From positions 4,712,001 through 4,776,000 of the forward strand of contig NZ_CP148752.1 in assembly GCF_040448305.1 (NCBI RefSeq): a stretch of DNA of 64,000 nucleotides, written 5' to 3'. Positions 51,686 through 60,858 of this stretch are shown piece by piece. The DNA comes from Pseudomonas fluorescens (lineage in GTDB: Bacteria > Pseudomonadota > Gammaproteobacteria > Pseudomonadales > Pseudomonadaceae). Within the stretch, counting starts at the first letter, position 1. Each line of letters starts with the position of its first letter. The translations under genes were made by a program, and so were the position numbers. The notes below the pieces were generated by a model. It had not been told where the DNA came from. It worked only from the letters and a program-made list of their open reading frames with translations, and ran no database searches.

Positions 51686-51821
51686 GTCGTTCCATCTAAT
51701 CCGTTTGTCCGGGCCAACCATACGACCAATGGCAGGTCAGCGGCTACGACCGTGGCAGTCCGACGGTTGCCGCCCTCCCCGACTGGACCATACTTGATTC
51801 ACACAGCGAGGAGGACAGGTC

Positions 51822-53357
51822 ATGCACCGCAGCGACGTGTTGATCATCGGCGCCGGCCCGACCGGGCTGGTCCTGGCGTTGTGGCTGAGCAAACTGGGTG
51901 TGCGCGTGCGGATCGTCGACAAAACCTCCGCCCCTGGCACCACATCCCGGGCACTGGCCGTCCAGGCACGAACGCTGGAGTTGTATCGCCAGCTCGGGCT
52001 GGACGACGCCGTGGTGCAACACGGCCATCAAGTAAAGGCCGGCAACTTCTGGGTCAAGGGTGAGCCCGTGGCGCACCTGCCCCTGTCCCAGATCGGTGAG
52101 GGCCTGACGCCCTACTCGTTTCTCGAGATCTTCCCGCAGGACGAACACGAACAGCTGCTGATCGAGCGCCTGGAAGCCTTCGGTATCACGGTGGAACGCA
52201 ACACTGAACTGGCAGGCTTCGAGCAAACCGCAGACGGCATCACGGCCACGCTGCACCTGCCCGACGGCCAGCAGGAAATCTGCCAGGCCTGTTACCTGGC
52301 CGGATGCGACGGTGCCCGGTCGATTGTACGCAAGATCCTGGATACCGGATTTCCCGGCGGGACCTACCAGCAGATTTTCTACGTCGCCGACGTGCAGGCC
52401 AGCGGCCCGACATTCAATGGCGAACTGCATGTGGATCTCGACGAGGCGGACTTCCTCGCCGTATTCCCGTTGGCCGCCAGTGGTCGCGCGCGCTTGATCG
52501 GCACGGTGCGCGACGAGCGCGCCGAACATGCCGAGACCCTGCGCTTCGAGGACGTCAGCAGTCGGGCCATCGAACATATGAAGGTGCAGATCGAGCAACT
52601 GAACTGGTTCTCGACCTACCGCGTGCATCATCGGGTGGCGGATCACTTCCGCAAGGACCGGGCGTTTTTGCTGGGTGATGCCGCACATGTGCACAGCCCG
52701 GCGGGCGGTCAGGGCATGAACACCGGGATTGGCGATGCCATCAACCTGGCCTGGAAACTGGCGGCCGTGTTGAGCGGCGGTGCCAAGGCCAGGCTGCTCG
52801 ACACCTATGAAACCGAGCGCATCGCGTTTGCGCGCAAACTGGTGGCCACCACCGACCGGGTCTTCACTTTCGTCACCGCCGACGGACCGATTGCCGATTT
52901 GCTGCGTACGCGCCTGGCCCCGTTCTTGTTACCGAAAATGACCTCGTTCGAAACCTCCCGCCAGTTCCTGTTTCGCACGGTGTCGCAGATCACCCTGAAT
53001 TATCGTGGAATGCCGCTGAGCACGGGCGTTGCCGGGCATGTGCATGGCGGTGATCGCCTGCCCTGGGCCCATGACGGTGAGGGGGATAATTTCGAGTCGC
53101 TCAAGTGCCTGACCTGGCAGGTGCATGTCTATGGCGACACCAGCGACGAGATGATCGCCTGGTGCCACGAGCACCACCTGCCACTGCATGTGTTCGACTG
53201 GCGACCGGCGTTCGAAGCGGCGGGCCTGGGGCGCAATGGCTTTTATCTGTTGCGGCCCGATACCTATGTGGCGATTGCCGAAACCTGCTCGGACCCGAAA
53301 GTGATCGAACGGTATTTCCGCGATCACGGGATCCGGCCGTTTTTTGGCGCGACCTGA
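51822..53357 (+). CDS. FAD-dependent aromatic-ring monooxygenase (PHBH-type)
   Basis: 511 aa. GAGPTGL FAD motif at 10-16 (DVLIIGAGPTGLVLALWL), the DG motif GCDGARSIVR, and GDAAHVHSPAGGQGMNTGIGDA near residue 290. The C-terminal part is thioredoxin-like, as in phenol or PheA/TetX/Rox type hydroxylases of the UbiH/PhzS superfamily. GGAGGA precedes the ATG. Substrate unknown; it stands alone with no catabolic genes beside it. Confidence 0.88.
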   Translation: MHRSDVLIIGAGPTGLVLALWLSKLGVRVRIVDKTSAPGTTSRALAVQARTLELYRQLGLDDAVVQHGHQVKAGNFWVKGEPVAHLPLSQIGEGLTPYSFLEIFPQDEHEQLLIERLEAFGITVERNTELAGFEQTADGITATLHLPDGQQEICQACYLAGCDGARSIVRKILDTGFPGGTYQQIFYVADVQASGPTFNGELHVDLDEADFLAVFPLAASGRARLIGTVRDERAEHAETLRFEDVSSRAIEHMKVQIEQLNWFSTYRVHHRVADHFRKDRAFLLGDAAHVHSPAGGQGMNTGIGDAINLAWKLAAVLSGGAKARLLDTYETERIAFARKLVATTDRVFTFVTADGPIADLLRTRLAPFLLPKMTSFETSRQFLFRTVSQITLNYRGMPLSTGVAGHVHGGDRLPWAHDGEGDNFESLKCLTWQVHVYGDTSDEMIAWCHEHHLPLHVFDWRPAFEAAGLGRNGFYLLRPDTYVAIAETCSDPKVIERYFRDHGIRPFFGAT

Positions 53358-53391
53358 AAACACCACATCCCACAGGGATATGCGGTGGTTT

Positions 53392-54366
53392 TCAGATCCC
53401 GGCCAAGGCCAGATCCATCGCAAAGTACGTAAAGATCAGGTCTGCCCCGGCCCGCTTGATCGCCCCCAGGCTCTCGCGCACCACACGGTCTTCATCGATG
53501 GCCCCGGCCTGGGCGGCAAACTTGATCATCGCGTACTCACCACTCACCTGATAGGCCGACAGCGGCAGGCGCGAGGCTTCGCGGATGTCGCGGATGATGT
53601 CCAGGTACGCACCGGCCGGTTTGACCATCAGCGCATCGGCGCCTTCCTGTTCGTCGAGCAACGATTCGCGCACCGCTTCACGGCGGTTCATCGGGTTCAT
53701 CTGGTAGCTTTTACGGTCGCCCTTGAGCGCACTGCCGCCCGCCTCGCGGAACGGGCCATAGAGCGCCGAGGCGAATTTGGTCGAATAAGCCATGATCGCC
53801 GTCTGGGTAAACCCGGCGGCATCGAGCGCCCGGCGAATCGCCTGGACCTGCCCGTCCATCGCCGCCGAGGGGGCGATCACGTCGGCACCGGCACGGGCCG
53901 CCGCGACGGCTTGCCTGCCGAGGTTGATCAGGGTCTGGTCGTTGTCGACTTCATGGTTGTGCAGCACGCCGCAATGGCCGTGGTCGGTGTATTCGCAAAA
54001 GCAGGTGTCGGACATCACGATCATTTCCGGCACCGCGTCCTTGGCGATGCGCGACATGCGCGAGACCAGGCCGTCATCGCGCCAGGTGTCGCTGCCGCTG
54101 CTGTCCAGGTGATGGGACACGCCGAAGGTCATCACCGACTTGATCCCGGCACGGGCGTAGCGCTCGATCTCGCCGGCCAGTTTCGACTCGGGTATGCGCA
54201 TCACGCCCGGCATGCTTTTGATCGGCACGAAGTCGTCGATTTCTTCTTCGACGAAAATTGGCAACACCAGGTCGTTCAGGCTGAATTCGGTCTCCTGGAA
54301 CAGGCTGCGCAGGCTCGCATTGCGGCGCAGACGGCGTGGGCGTGCTTCGGGGAACTGACTGGACAT
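53392..54366 (-). CDS. hemB: Delta-aminolevulinate dehydratase, zinc-type HemB
   Basis: 324 aa. Schiff-base lysines in YSTKFAS and MVKPAGAY. The metal site reads DTCFCEYTDHGHCGVL, the three-cysteine zinc site of E. coli HemB. The HemB described for P. aeruginosa has DVALDPFTTHGQDGIL, the magnesium type. The zinc-type sequence is E. coli-like in every landmark I can compare (ALKGDRKSYQMNPMNRREAV). Thus it may be a second HemB in this genome, possibly used under different metal supply. The final 38 bp before it hold an imperfect hairpin shared with the convergent monooxygenase gene. Confidence 0.9.
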   Translation of the reverse strand: MSSQFPEARPRRLRRNASLRSLFQETEFSLNDLVLPIFVEEEIDDFVPIKSMPGVMRIPESKLAGEIERYARAGIKSVMTFGVSHHLDSSGSDTWRDDGLVSRMSRIAKDAVPEMIVMSDTCFCEYTDHGHCGVLHNHEVDNDQTLINLGRQAVAAARAGADVIAPSAAMDGQVQAIRRALDAAGFTQTAIMAYSTKFASALYGPFREAGGSALKGDRKSYQMNPMNRREAVRESLLDEQEGADALMVKPAGAYLDIIRDIREASRLPLSAYQVSGEYAMIKFAAQAGAIDEDRVVRESLGAIKRAGADLIFTYFAMDLALAGI

Positions 54367-54512
54367 GGGTATTCCTGGATTTCAGAGGACGAGACGAATG
54401 TCGTAGGGAGGCAAAGCTTATGCCTTGCGCGGCGCGGGGCACAAACCCTGGGTGATCAACTAACCCTTACTGGTTCGGCAACAATCGCGCTGCCGCAAGG
54501 CTCCCGGTGTGA

Positions 54513-55355
54513 TTAAAGGTTCAATTGCCCGCTGATACAAGTCACCACCGCCCCGCCAATCCAGATTTCATCCCCCGCCTGCTCCACCTCGATTCGCCCG
54601 GCGCGCCCCATGGTCAGGCCCTGGCTGACCACGTAGCTTGCCGGTGCCAACCCTTCGCAGAGCAACCATTGGGCTATCCCGGCGTTCAGGCTGCCAGTGG
54701 CGGGATCTTCGGGCATGCCATCGCCGGAAATGAATGCCCGTACTTCGAAATGGGCGTCATCGCCATCGCGTTCGGGATGCCACGGTGCGATGACACCAAC
54801 GGCCAAGCCAAGCATGTGTGAATGATCCGGCTGCAGATCCAGAACCTGTTGCCGATCCCCGAGCATTACCGCCAGCCAGCCGGCGCCGTTATCGACCCAC
54901 TGCGCCCGAGTGATCGCGTCCGGTTCCAGCCCGAGCCCCAACCGCACACGTTCTACCAGGCGGTCGTCCACCGGCCCGGTCTTGAGCAACGGAGGAGCGA
55001 GAAACGCCAGTTGCGCGCCCTGCCGACGGACCCGCACCAAGCCGACGCCGCACTCCTGAATGATCTCTTCGCCCTTGGGCACGCCACCAGCCTCAAGCCA
55101 GGCGTGGCAAGTGCCCAGGGTCGGGTGCCCGGCAAACGGCAATTCCCTCAGGGTGGTGAAGATTCGCATCCGATAGTCCGCCCGGGGGTCCTGCGGCTCC
55201 AGAATGAACGTGGTCTCACTGAGGTTGGTCCAGGTCGCGAACGCCGCCATGCGCTCATCGCTCAACTCATCGGCACCAAACACCACCGCCAACGGGTTGC
55301 CCTTGAGCGGCACAGGACTGAAGACATCGACTTGCTTGAAATTGAATGAACTCAT
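54513..55355 (-). CDS. PhzF-family isomerase/epimerase
   Basis: 280 aa. PhzF fold features: N-terminal FKQVDVFSPVPLKGNPLAVV, catalytic Glu in TNLSETTF, ELPFAGHPTLG, GDGMPEDPATGS. The family includes PhzF and diverse isomerases; function in this genome is unknown. GST gene upstream on the same strand, 18 bp away, likely cotranscribed. Confidence 0.88.
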   Translation of the reverse strand: MSSFNFKQVDVFSPVPLKGNPLAVVFGADELSDERMAAFATWTNLSETTFILEPQDPRADYRMRIFTTLRELPFAGHPTLGTCHAWLEAGGVPKGEEIIQECGVGLVRVRRQGAQLAFLAPPLLKTGPVDDRLVERVRLGLGLEPDAITRAQWVDNGAGWLAVMLGDRQQVLDLQPDHSHMLGLAVGVIAPWHPERDGDDAHFEVRAFISGDGMPEDPATGSLNAGIAQWLLCEGLAPASYVVSQGLTMGRAGRIEVEQAGDEIWIGGAVVTCISGQLNL

Positions 55356-55373
55356 GGCCGTCCCTGGTCCTGA

Positions 55374-56087
55374 TCAAATCGAATCGTTGGGCTTGGGGAT
55401 GGTCAACCCGCGCACCACCGCCGGCCGCGCCAGGAAACGTTCCAGTACTCGCGTGACGTTAGGGAAGTTCTGGATGCCCACCAGATCGCCAGCCTCATAG
55501 AAGCCGATCAGGTTGCGCACCCACGGGAAGGTAGCGATGTCGGCGATGGTGTAGCGCTCGCCCATGATCCAGTCGCGCCCTTGCAGCCTGCCGTCGAGCA
55601 CTTTAAGCAGGCGTCTGCTTTCCTCGACGTAGCGGTCACGGGGGCGCTTGTCTTCGTAGTCCTTGCCGGCGAATTTGTTGAAAAACCCGAGCTGGCCGAA
55701 CATAGGGCCGATGCCGCCCATCTGGAACATCAGCCACTGGATCGTTTCGTAGCGCGCTGCCGACTCCTGGGCCAGCAGTTGTCCGCTCTTGTCGGCCAGG
55801 TAGATCAGGATCGCCCCGGATTCGAACAGTGCCAGCGGCTTGTCGTCCGGACCGTGGGGGTCGAGGATCGCCGGGATCTTGTTGTTGGGATTGAGGGAAA
55901 GAAATTCCGGGGACATCTGATCGTTGGTGTCGAAGCCTACCCGGTGAGGTTCATACGGCAGGCCGATCTCTTCGAGCATGATCGATACCTTGACGCCGTT
56001 GGGGGTCGGCAAGGAGTACAGCTGAATCCACTCCGGGTACTGGGCAGGCCATTTGCGGGTGATGGGGAATGCGGACAGATCGGTCAT
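55374..56087 (-). CDS. Glutathione S-transferase, YghU-like
   Basis: 237 aa from the ATG at 56087, chosen because MTDLSAFPITRKWP is the usual YghU/YfcG-type N-terminus; a start at 56108 gives seven more residues. Thioredoxin-like domain with YSLPTPNGVKVSIMLEE, NPNNKIPAI and FESGAI; helical C-domain. In E. coli YghU acts as a GSSG-binding disulfide reductase. Confidence 0.88.
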   Translation of the reverse strand: MTDLSAFPITRKWPAQYPEWIQLYSLPTPNGVKVSIMLEEIGLPYEPHRVGFDTNDQMSPEFLSLNPNNKIPAILDPHGPDDKPLALFESGAILIYLADKSGQLLAQESAARYETIQWLMFQMGGIGPMFGQLGFFNKFAGKDYEDKRPRDRYVEESRRLLKVLDGRLQGRDWIMGERYTIADIATFPWVRNLIGFYEAGDLVGIQNFPNVTRVLERFLARPAVVRGLTIPKPNDSI

Positions 56088-56109
56088 GGGCGGGATCCAC
56101 GAAGACATT

Positions 56110-56455
56110 GAGAGCGACGATCATAATGTAGATATCGGCTCAGCGAGCCCTTGACGCCATTAATCTGGCTGATAGGCAAGATCAAAAGAGATCACGACTG
56201 TTTCAACGCCATCCGGTGTAGGGTGTCCACAATATTGCAACATCCTGTCGATAACCTTCGCTGCAAACCCTTGAAGGTTACCGGTACATTGCCGCGCACT
56301 CGGCCGGAATCGAACCAAACGGGTTCAGGGGACTCTGAGCACCACCCCTTTGGAAACGGACCGGCTTCAATGACATGGAAAACACCCGACGCAGGACAAT
56401 CGTGGTGTAAAGGTTTGTCAGCCTTAACCGAATTGCGCTGAAGACACCTTTACTC
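56110..56455. other. Intergenic region without a recognisable gene
   Basis: About 350 bp between the YghU-like gene and the phosphatase gene. No ORF with coding character, no REP, and no clear hairpin or promoter motif found. Confidence 0.6.
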
Positions 56456-57127
56456 ATGAATCTGTTCAATTTTGCCAAACGCTTCAAACATCGTGCTTAC
56501 CTTTTATTGCCCGCCCTCTTGGTGGTCAGCGCGTTGTTCCTGTCGCTGGAATCCGGCCTGAGTCGCGCCCACCCAATGGATGGCACCCAGACGCTGGTTT
56601 TCCTGCGCCACGGGGAAAAACCCGACGGTGGTCTGGGCCAGCTCAATTGCCAGGGACTGAACCGCGCCATCGACCTGGCCACGCTACTGCCGGAAAAGTT
56701 CGGCAAGGCCAACTATGTGTTCGCGGCGAACCCGACCCGTAACGTCGAGGAAGGCGAGTTCGACAACTCCTACAGTTACATCCGCCCCCTGATGACCATC
56801 AGCCCCAGCGCCATCAAGCTGGGCCTGCCGGTGAACATCAATTTTTCCGCCAATGACACCAGTGACCTGGCGAATGAACTGATCCACGACAAGTATCACA
56901 ACGCGGTCATCTACACCGCCTGGTCTCACGGCTACCTGCCGGAGCTGATCAACAAGGTCGCCGGCGACGCCACCGGCAAGAAAATGACCATCACGGATGA
57001 CTGGGAGTCCAGCGACTACGATTCGCTGTATGTGCTGACCCTGACATGGCACAACGGCAAGGCCAGTTTGCAGAGCCATGTGTACAAGCAAGGTCTGGAT
57101 AATGGTGCTGAAACCTGCCCGACCTGA
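56456..57127 (+). CDS. Histidine-phosphatase-superfamily protein
   Basis: 223 aa. N-terminal membrane anchor or signal (LLLPALLVVSALFLSLESGL), then the phosphohistidine motif FLRHGEKPDGG and, later, the second His in AWSHGYLPEL. Likely periplasmic or membrane-attached phosphatase; the catalytic Arg/His pair appears complete, but the substrate is unknown. Confidence 0.82.
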   Translation: MNLFNFAKRFKHRAYLLLPALLVVSALFLSLESGLSRAHPMDGTQTLVFLRHGEKPDGGLGQLNCQGLNRAIDLATLLPEKFGKANYVFAANPTRNVEEGEFDNSYSYIRPLMTISPSAIKLGLPVNINFSANDTSDLANELIHDKYHNAVIYTAWSHGYLPELINKVAGDATGKKMTITDDWESSDYDSLYVLTLTWHNGKASLQSHVYKQGLDNGAETCPT

Positions 57128-57151
57128 GTTGCGCATTGCCTGATCGGGCCT

Positions 57152-57246
57152 CATCGCGAGCAGGCTCGCTCCCACATTCGATCTCCAGCGAACACATTTT
57201 TTGTGACCACCGCTGATTAAATGTGGGAGCGAGCCTGCTCGCGAAG
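57152..57246. repeat. Two REPs in outward orientation
   Basis: Reverse REP at 57152-57176 and forward REP at 57222-57246 between the phosphatase gene and mnmH. Confidence 0.85.
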
Positions 57247-57264
57247 GGGTCGGCAAAAACACCC

Positions 57265-58371
57265 TCAACCGTTCTGACTGCCCCGCTCACGCAGATACTC
57301 GAGAACCGCCCCCCGCTCCCCGGCAAACTCGATCCGCGCGTCTTTCTTTTCCCGCTGAAACGCGTACATCGGATCGTAATACTCACTCAGCAGCCCTTCG
57401 ATCCAGCCCCGGTGCAGATCCACCGTGCCACTGCGGGCTTGCTCGGCCAACGCATCCTCCATCAAAACCAGCATGCGCCGATGACGTTCACCACCCAGGC
57501 GCTTCTGCACATTGTTCAGGCTCGCCAGCAAGCGCTCGGAAAACAACGCAAAACCGTCATCGCCATGCACGTCGATGAATTCGGCGCACAGATCCACCAC
57601 GTAATCGCGCAGGATCCGCTCGACCCGCCCTTCCAGGCTGTCTTCCAGCCAGACCATCGGAAATTGCTGCATGCCCTGGTACAACGGCAACGGCAGCGCA
57701 CAACTGCCCACCGCACGGCTTTCGTCTTCCAGTACGAACTGCTCGATACCCCGGGCGCGTTTTTTCAGCACGTCTACGGCCAAGCGGTTTTCGAAGTCGA
57801 TATTCGAGGGTTGGCCCGTGGCGCGCTTGCCGAAACTGGAGCCGCGATGGTTGGCATGACCTTCAAGGTCCACGCTGTTGCCCAGTTGCGTAAGCACCTC
57901 GGTTTTGCCGGTGCCGGTCATCCCGCCCAACAGGACGAAATCGCACTGGGTCACGGCTTGATCGAGGGTGTCCAGCAGGAAGGTGCGCATGGCCTTGTAA
58001 CCGCCGCCCACCCGTGGATAGTCGATGCCCGCCTCGTCCTTGAGCCATTGCTGGACGATCTGCGAGCGCAGGCCGCCGCGAAAGCAATACAGCAGGCCAT
58101 CCGGATGCGCCCGGGCAAAATCGGCCCAGGCCTGGATGCGTTCAGCCTTGACCGCGCCCGACACCAGTTGATGCCCCAGCACGATGGCCGCTTGCTGGCC
58201 GTGCTGCTTGTAGCAGGTGCCGACCCGCTGGCGTTCATGGTCATTCATCAACGGAAGGTTGATCACACCGGGAAACGCGCCCTTGTTGAACTCGACAGGC
58301 GCGCGGGCGTCCATCATTGGCCGGTCGTTGAGGAAGATGTCGCGGTAATCAGTGCAGTCGACGAACATCAA
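57265..58371 (-). CDS. mnmH: tRNA 2-selenouridine synthase
   Basis: 368 aa. N-terminal rhodanese domain with the active Cys96 in YCFRGGLRSQ, then a P-loop GGMTGTGKTEVL (149-160). Converts 2-thiouridine at wobble position 34 of tRNA to 2-selenouridine with selenophosphate (and geranyl group chemistry in some species). Its ATG overlaps the selD stop by 4 bases, so the two are coupled and the selenophosphate made by SelD is used locally. Confidence 0.95.
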   Translation of the reverse strand: MMFVDCTDYRDIFLNDRPMMDARAPVEFNKGAFPGVINLPLMNDHERQRVGTCYKQHGQQAAIVLGHQLVSGAVKAERIQAWADFARAHPDGLLYCFRGGLRSQIVQQWLKDEAGIDYPRVGGGYKAMRTFLLDTLDQAVTQCDFVLLGGMTGTGKTEVLTQLGNSVDLEGHANHRGSSFGKRATGQPSNIDFENRLAVDVLKKRARGIEQFVLEDESRAVGSCALPLPLYQGMQQFPMVWLEDSLEGRVERILRDYVVDLCAEFIDVHGDDGFALFSERLLASLNNVQKRLGGERHRRMLVLMEDALAEQARSGTVDLHRGWIEGLLSEYYDPMYAFQREKKDARIEFAGERGAVLEYLRERGSQNG

Positions 58372-59402
58372 AACACCTCGACTGCGTTGCTCTGTCGCTC
58401 GACCAGTTCACCGATCGGTTCCAGGCTCAGGCCCAGTTCGGCGGCCACCGAGAGGAATTGCTCGTTGCCTTCAGGCGTCACGGCAATCAGCAGGCCGCCG
58501 CTGGTCTGCGGGTCGCAGAGCACACGTTTGTGCAGCTCCTGAAGGCGTCCGAGCTTGCTGGCGTAGCTGTCGAAATTGCGCAGCGTCCCGCCCGGTACGC
58601 AGCCCTGTTCCAGGTAATACTCGACCCCCGGCAGGCGCGGTACACGGTCATATTCAATGCGCGCCGTGAGCCGGCTGCCGTCGGCCATTTCCACCAGGTG
58701 CCCGAGCAGGCCGAAACCGGTGACATCGGTCATCGCGGTTACGCCGTCGAGCTTGCCGAAACGGCTGCCGGGTTTGTTCAGGGTGCACATCCAGTCCCGG
58801 GCCAGGCCGATGTCGGCATGACGCAACTTGCCCTTTTTCTCGGCGGTCGTAAGGATGCCGATACCCAGGGGTTTGGTGAGATAGAGCAGGCAACCGGCGG
58901 TGGCGGTGTCGTTGCGCTTCATGTGGCGCTTTTCCACCAGGCCGGTGACGGCCAGGCCAAAGATTGGTTCCGGCGCGTCGATGGAGTGCCCGCCTGCCAG
59001 CGGGATGCCCGCCTCGTCACACACCGAACGACCGCCGCGTATCACTTCCCGGGCAACTTCCGGCGCCAGCACGTTCACCGGCCAGCCCAGAATCGCAATC
59101 GCCATCAATGGGTCACCGCCCATGGCGTAGATGTCGCTGATGGCATTGGTGGCGGCAATTCGGCCGAAATCGAAGGGATCGTCGACGATCGGCATGAAAA
59201 AATCCGTGGTCGAGACCACGCCACGTTCCTCATCGATGGCATACACCGCCGCGTCATCGCGCGAGGCATTGCCGACCCAAAGCTTCGGGTCGAGGTTCTG
59301 CGCCCCGCTGCCGGCCAGGATCACTTCCAGCACCTGGGGGGAAATCTTGCAACCGCAACCGGCGCCGTGGCTGTATTGGGTCAGGCGAATCGGCTCGCTC
59401 AT
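58368..59402 (-). CDS. selD: Selenophosphate synthase
   Basis: 344 aa. HGAGCGCK carries the catalytic Cys16 and Lys19 (Cys17/Lys20 in E. coli); it is a Cys, not selenocysteine, form. Uses ATP and selenide to make monoselenophosphate. First gene of the selD-mnmH operon; GAGG lies 8 bases before the ATG. Confidence 0.95.
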   Translation of the reverse strand: MSEPIRLTQYSHGAGCGCKISPQVLEVILAGSGAQNLDPKLWVGNASRDDAAVYAIDEERGVVSTTDFFMPIVDDPFDFGRIAATNAISDIYAMGGDPLMAIAILGWPVNVLAPEVAREVIRGGRSVCDEAGIPLAGGHSIDAPEPIFGLAVTGLVEKRHMKRNDTATAGCLLYLTKPLGIGILTTAEKKGKLRHADIGLARDWMCTLNKPGSRFGKLDGVTAMTDVTGFGLLGHLVEMADGSRLTARIEYDRVPRLPGVEYYLEQGCVPGGTLRNFDSYASKLGRLQELHKRVLCDPQTSGGLLIAVTPEGNEQFLSVAAELGLSLEPIGELVERQSNAVEVF

Positions 59403-59480
59403 TGGGGGTACCTCATTGGGTCAATGGGGCCGATTCTAGCAGAGCGAGGCATGCGCAAGGCATTGCACAGCCACGGACTT

Positions 59481-59583
59481 TGTGGGAGCGGGCTTGCTCG
59501 CGAAAACGGTGTGCCAGTCGCATCATTGCTGGATGTGCCGCCGTCTTCGCGAGCAGGTCGGATCGCCGCACCGTCGCTTCCAC
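59481..59583. repeat. REPIN with a damaged second arm
   Basis: First REP TGTGGGAGCGGGCTTGCTCG is intact; the second (CGCGAGCAGGTCGG... ending CTTCCACA) carries an inserted stretch. Confidence 0.7.
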
Positions 59584-59594
59584 ATTGATCGCAG

Positions 59595-60551
59595 TTAAGG
59601 CAGCAGAATCACCTTGTCACCGCTGCCTTGATTCACTTCGGCATAACGCTCCAGGCCTTCCGCCAATGGCGACTCGAACAAGCCTTGTGGCAGAGGCAAC
59701 AAATCCTGATCGAAGAACCGGCCGAACTGGTCGAGCATCGCCGCACACGCCTGCACCCCGTACAGCAGCGAGTTGATTCCCACCACCGAGCCACCCTTGC
59801 GATACAACGCCAGGGCCGGCAACTGCACGTGACCGTCCACGGGGGCCGCGATGATCGCGATGCGGCCGAACGCGGCCAGGGCGGGTACCGAGGCCGGCAG
59901 CCAGAAACCGGTGGTGTCGAAAATCACGTCGGCACCGCCGGCATAGACCGCGTTGACCTGTGCGCCCAAATCTTCAGGTTTATCCAGTTGCAGGGTTTGA
60001 TAACCCTGATCCTGCAAGTCCTTGACCTGTTCCGGACGCCGCGCGGCCGCCAGCACCCGGGCACCGCGCACCTTGGCCAAGGCCAGCGCGGCACTGCCGA
60101 CTGCCCCGCCACCAATGACCAACAATCGGGTTTCGGCCGTCACCAGGCTGCGTTCCAGTGCGTCCCACGCCGTGGTGTACGGCACACCGAGGCTGGCGGC
60201 CTGGGCGAAGCTCAAATGCGTGGGTTTGAGCGCCACGCCGTTGGCCGGCAGTTTGACGAATTGCGCGTGGGAGCCGTCGGCGAAAAAGCCCAGTTCCTTG
60301 CCCGTGCCCCAGACTTCCTGACCGATCAGCGCCTGCGGGCCGGCCACGACAACCCCGGCAAAGTCACGACCGGGAATCCGCGGCAAGGTGGTGTAGGGAA
60401 AACGCCCCAGCACGTTCTTCACATCGCTGGGGTTGAGGCCGGCGGCCTTGATCTGGACCAGCACTTCATCGGCGCCGGGCACAGGCGTAGGCACCTCGAC
60501 GTAGCGCAGGGCCGAGAGATCACCGGTTTTATCGAATTGCAGAGCTTTCAT
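59595..60551 (-). CDS. Zinc-independent medium-chain alcohol dehydrogenase / quinone oxidoreductase
   Basis: 318 aa from the ATG at 60551 (another ATG four codons upstream). MDR fold: N-terminal GroES-like domain (VLVQIKAAGLNPSDVKNVLG, GRDFAGVV), nucleotide motif LLVIGGGAVGSAAL, no zinc-ligand Cys cluster. NADPH quinone oxidoreductase-like; substrate unknown. Follows the XapX gene with a 27-bp gap, in the order AraC-XapX-oxidoreductase on one strand. Confidence 0.88.
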   Translation of the reverse strand: MKALQFDKTGDLSALRYVEVPTPVPGADEVLVQIKAAGLNPSDVKNVLGRFPYTTLPRIPGRDFAGVVVAGPQALIGQEVWGTGKELGFFADGSHAQFVKLPANGVALKPTHLSFAQAASLGVPYTTAWDALERSLVTAETRLLVIGGGAVGSAALALAKVRGARVLAAARRPEQVKDLQDQGYQTLQLDKPEDLGAQVNAVYAGGADVIFDTTGFWLPASVPALAAFGRIAIIAAPVDGHVQLPALALYRKGGSVVGINSLLYGVQACAAMLDQFGRFFDQDLLPLPQGLFESPLAEGLERYAEVNQGSGDKVILLP

Positions 60552-60578
60552 GGGCGTATCCATCGAGTCGAAAAGGGT

Positions 60579-60752
60579 TCAGGAGATCCAGCCAGCCACC
60601 AGCCCCCGCCCCATCGGCCAGAGCTTTTCGCCGGCAAGCATCCCGAGCAGGCCCACCAGCGCGATGGCCGGGGGTGCGGGGGAACGAAAATCCAGGGCGC
60701 CGTAGAGCAGACCGACGCCCAGACCGATGGCCAGTGACACGAGGTAGTTCAT
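60579..60752 (-). CDS. XapX-domain (DUF1427) small membrane protein
   Basis: 57 aa from the ATG at 60752 (GGAG 7 bases upstream). Two hydrophobic helices with GLGVGLLYGALDFRSPAPPA and ALVGLLGMLAGEKLWP, the XapX signature. The family is often beside AraC regulators and small-molecule reductases or permeases, as here. Function unknown. Confidence 0.82.
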   Translation of the reverse strand: MNYLVSLAIGLGVGLLYGALDFRSPAPPAIALVGLLGMLAGEKLWPMGRGLVAGWIS

Positions 60753-60858
60753 GGCAGACTCCAGGGGCAATTGAGGTATGCGCTGAGTCTAGAGGGCGAC
60801 GCCTGCGAGCATCGGCCAAGTGCTTCTGAATTTCGGCCAAAGCCTGGCCTCGGCGAAT

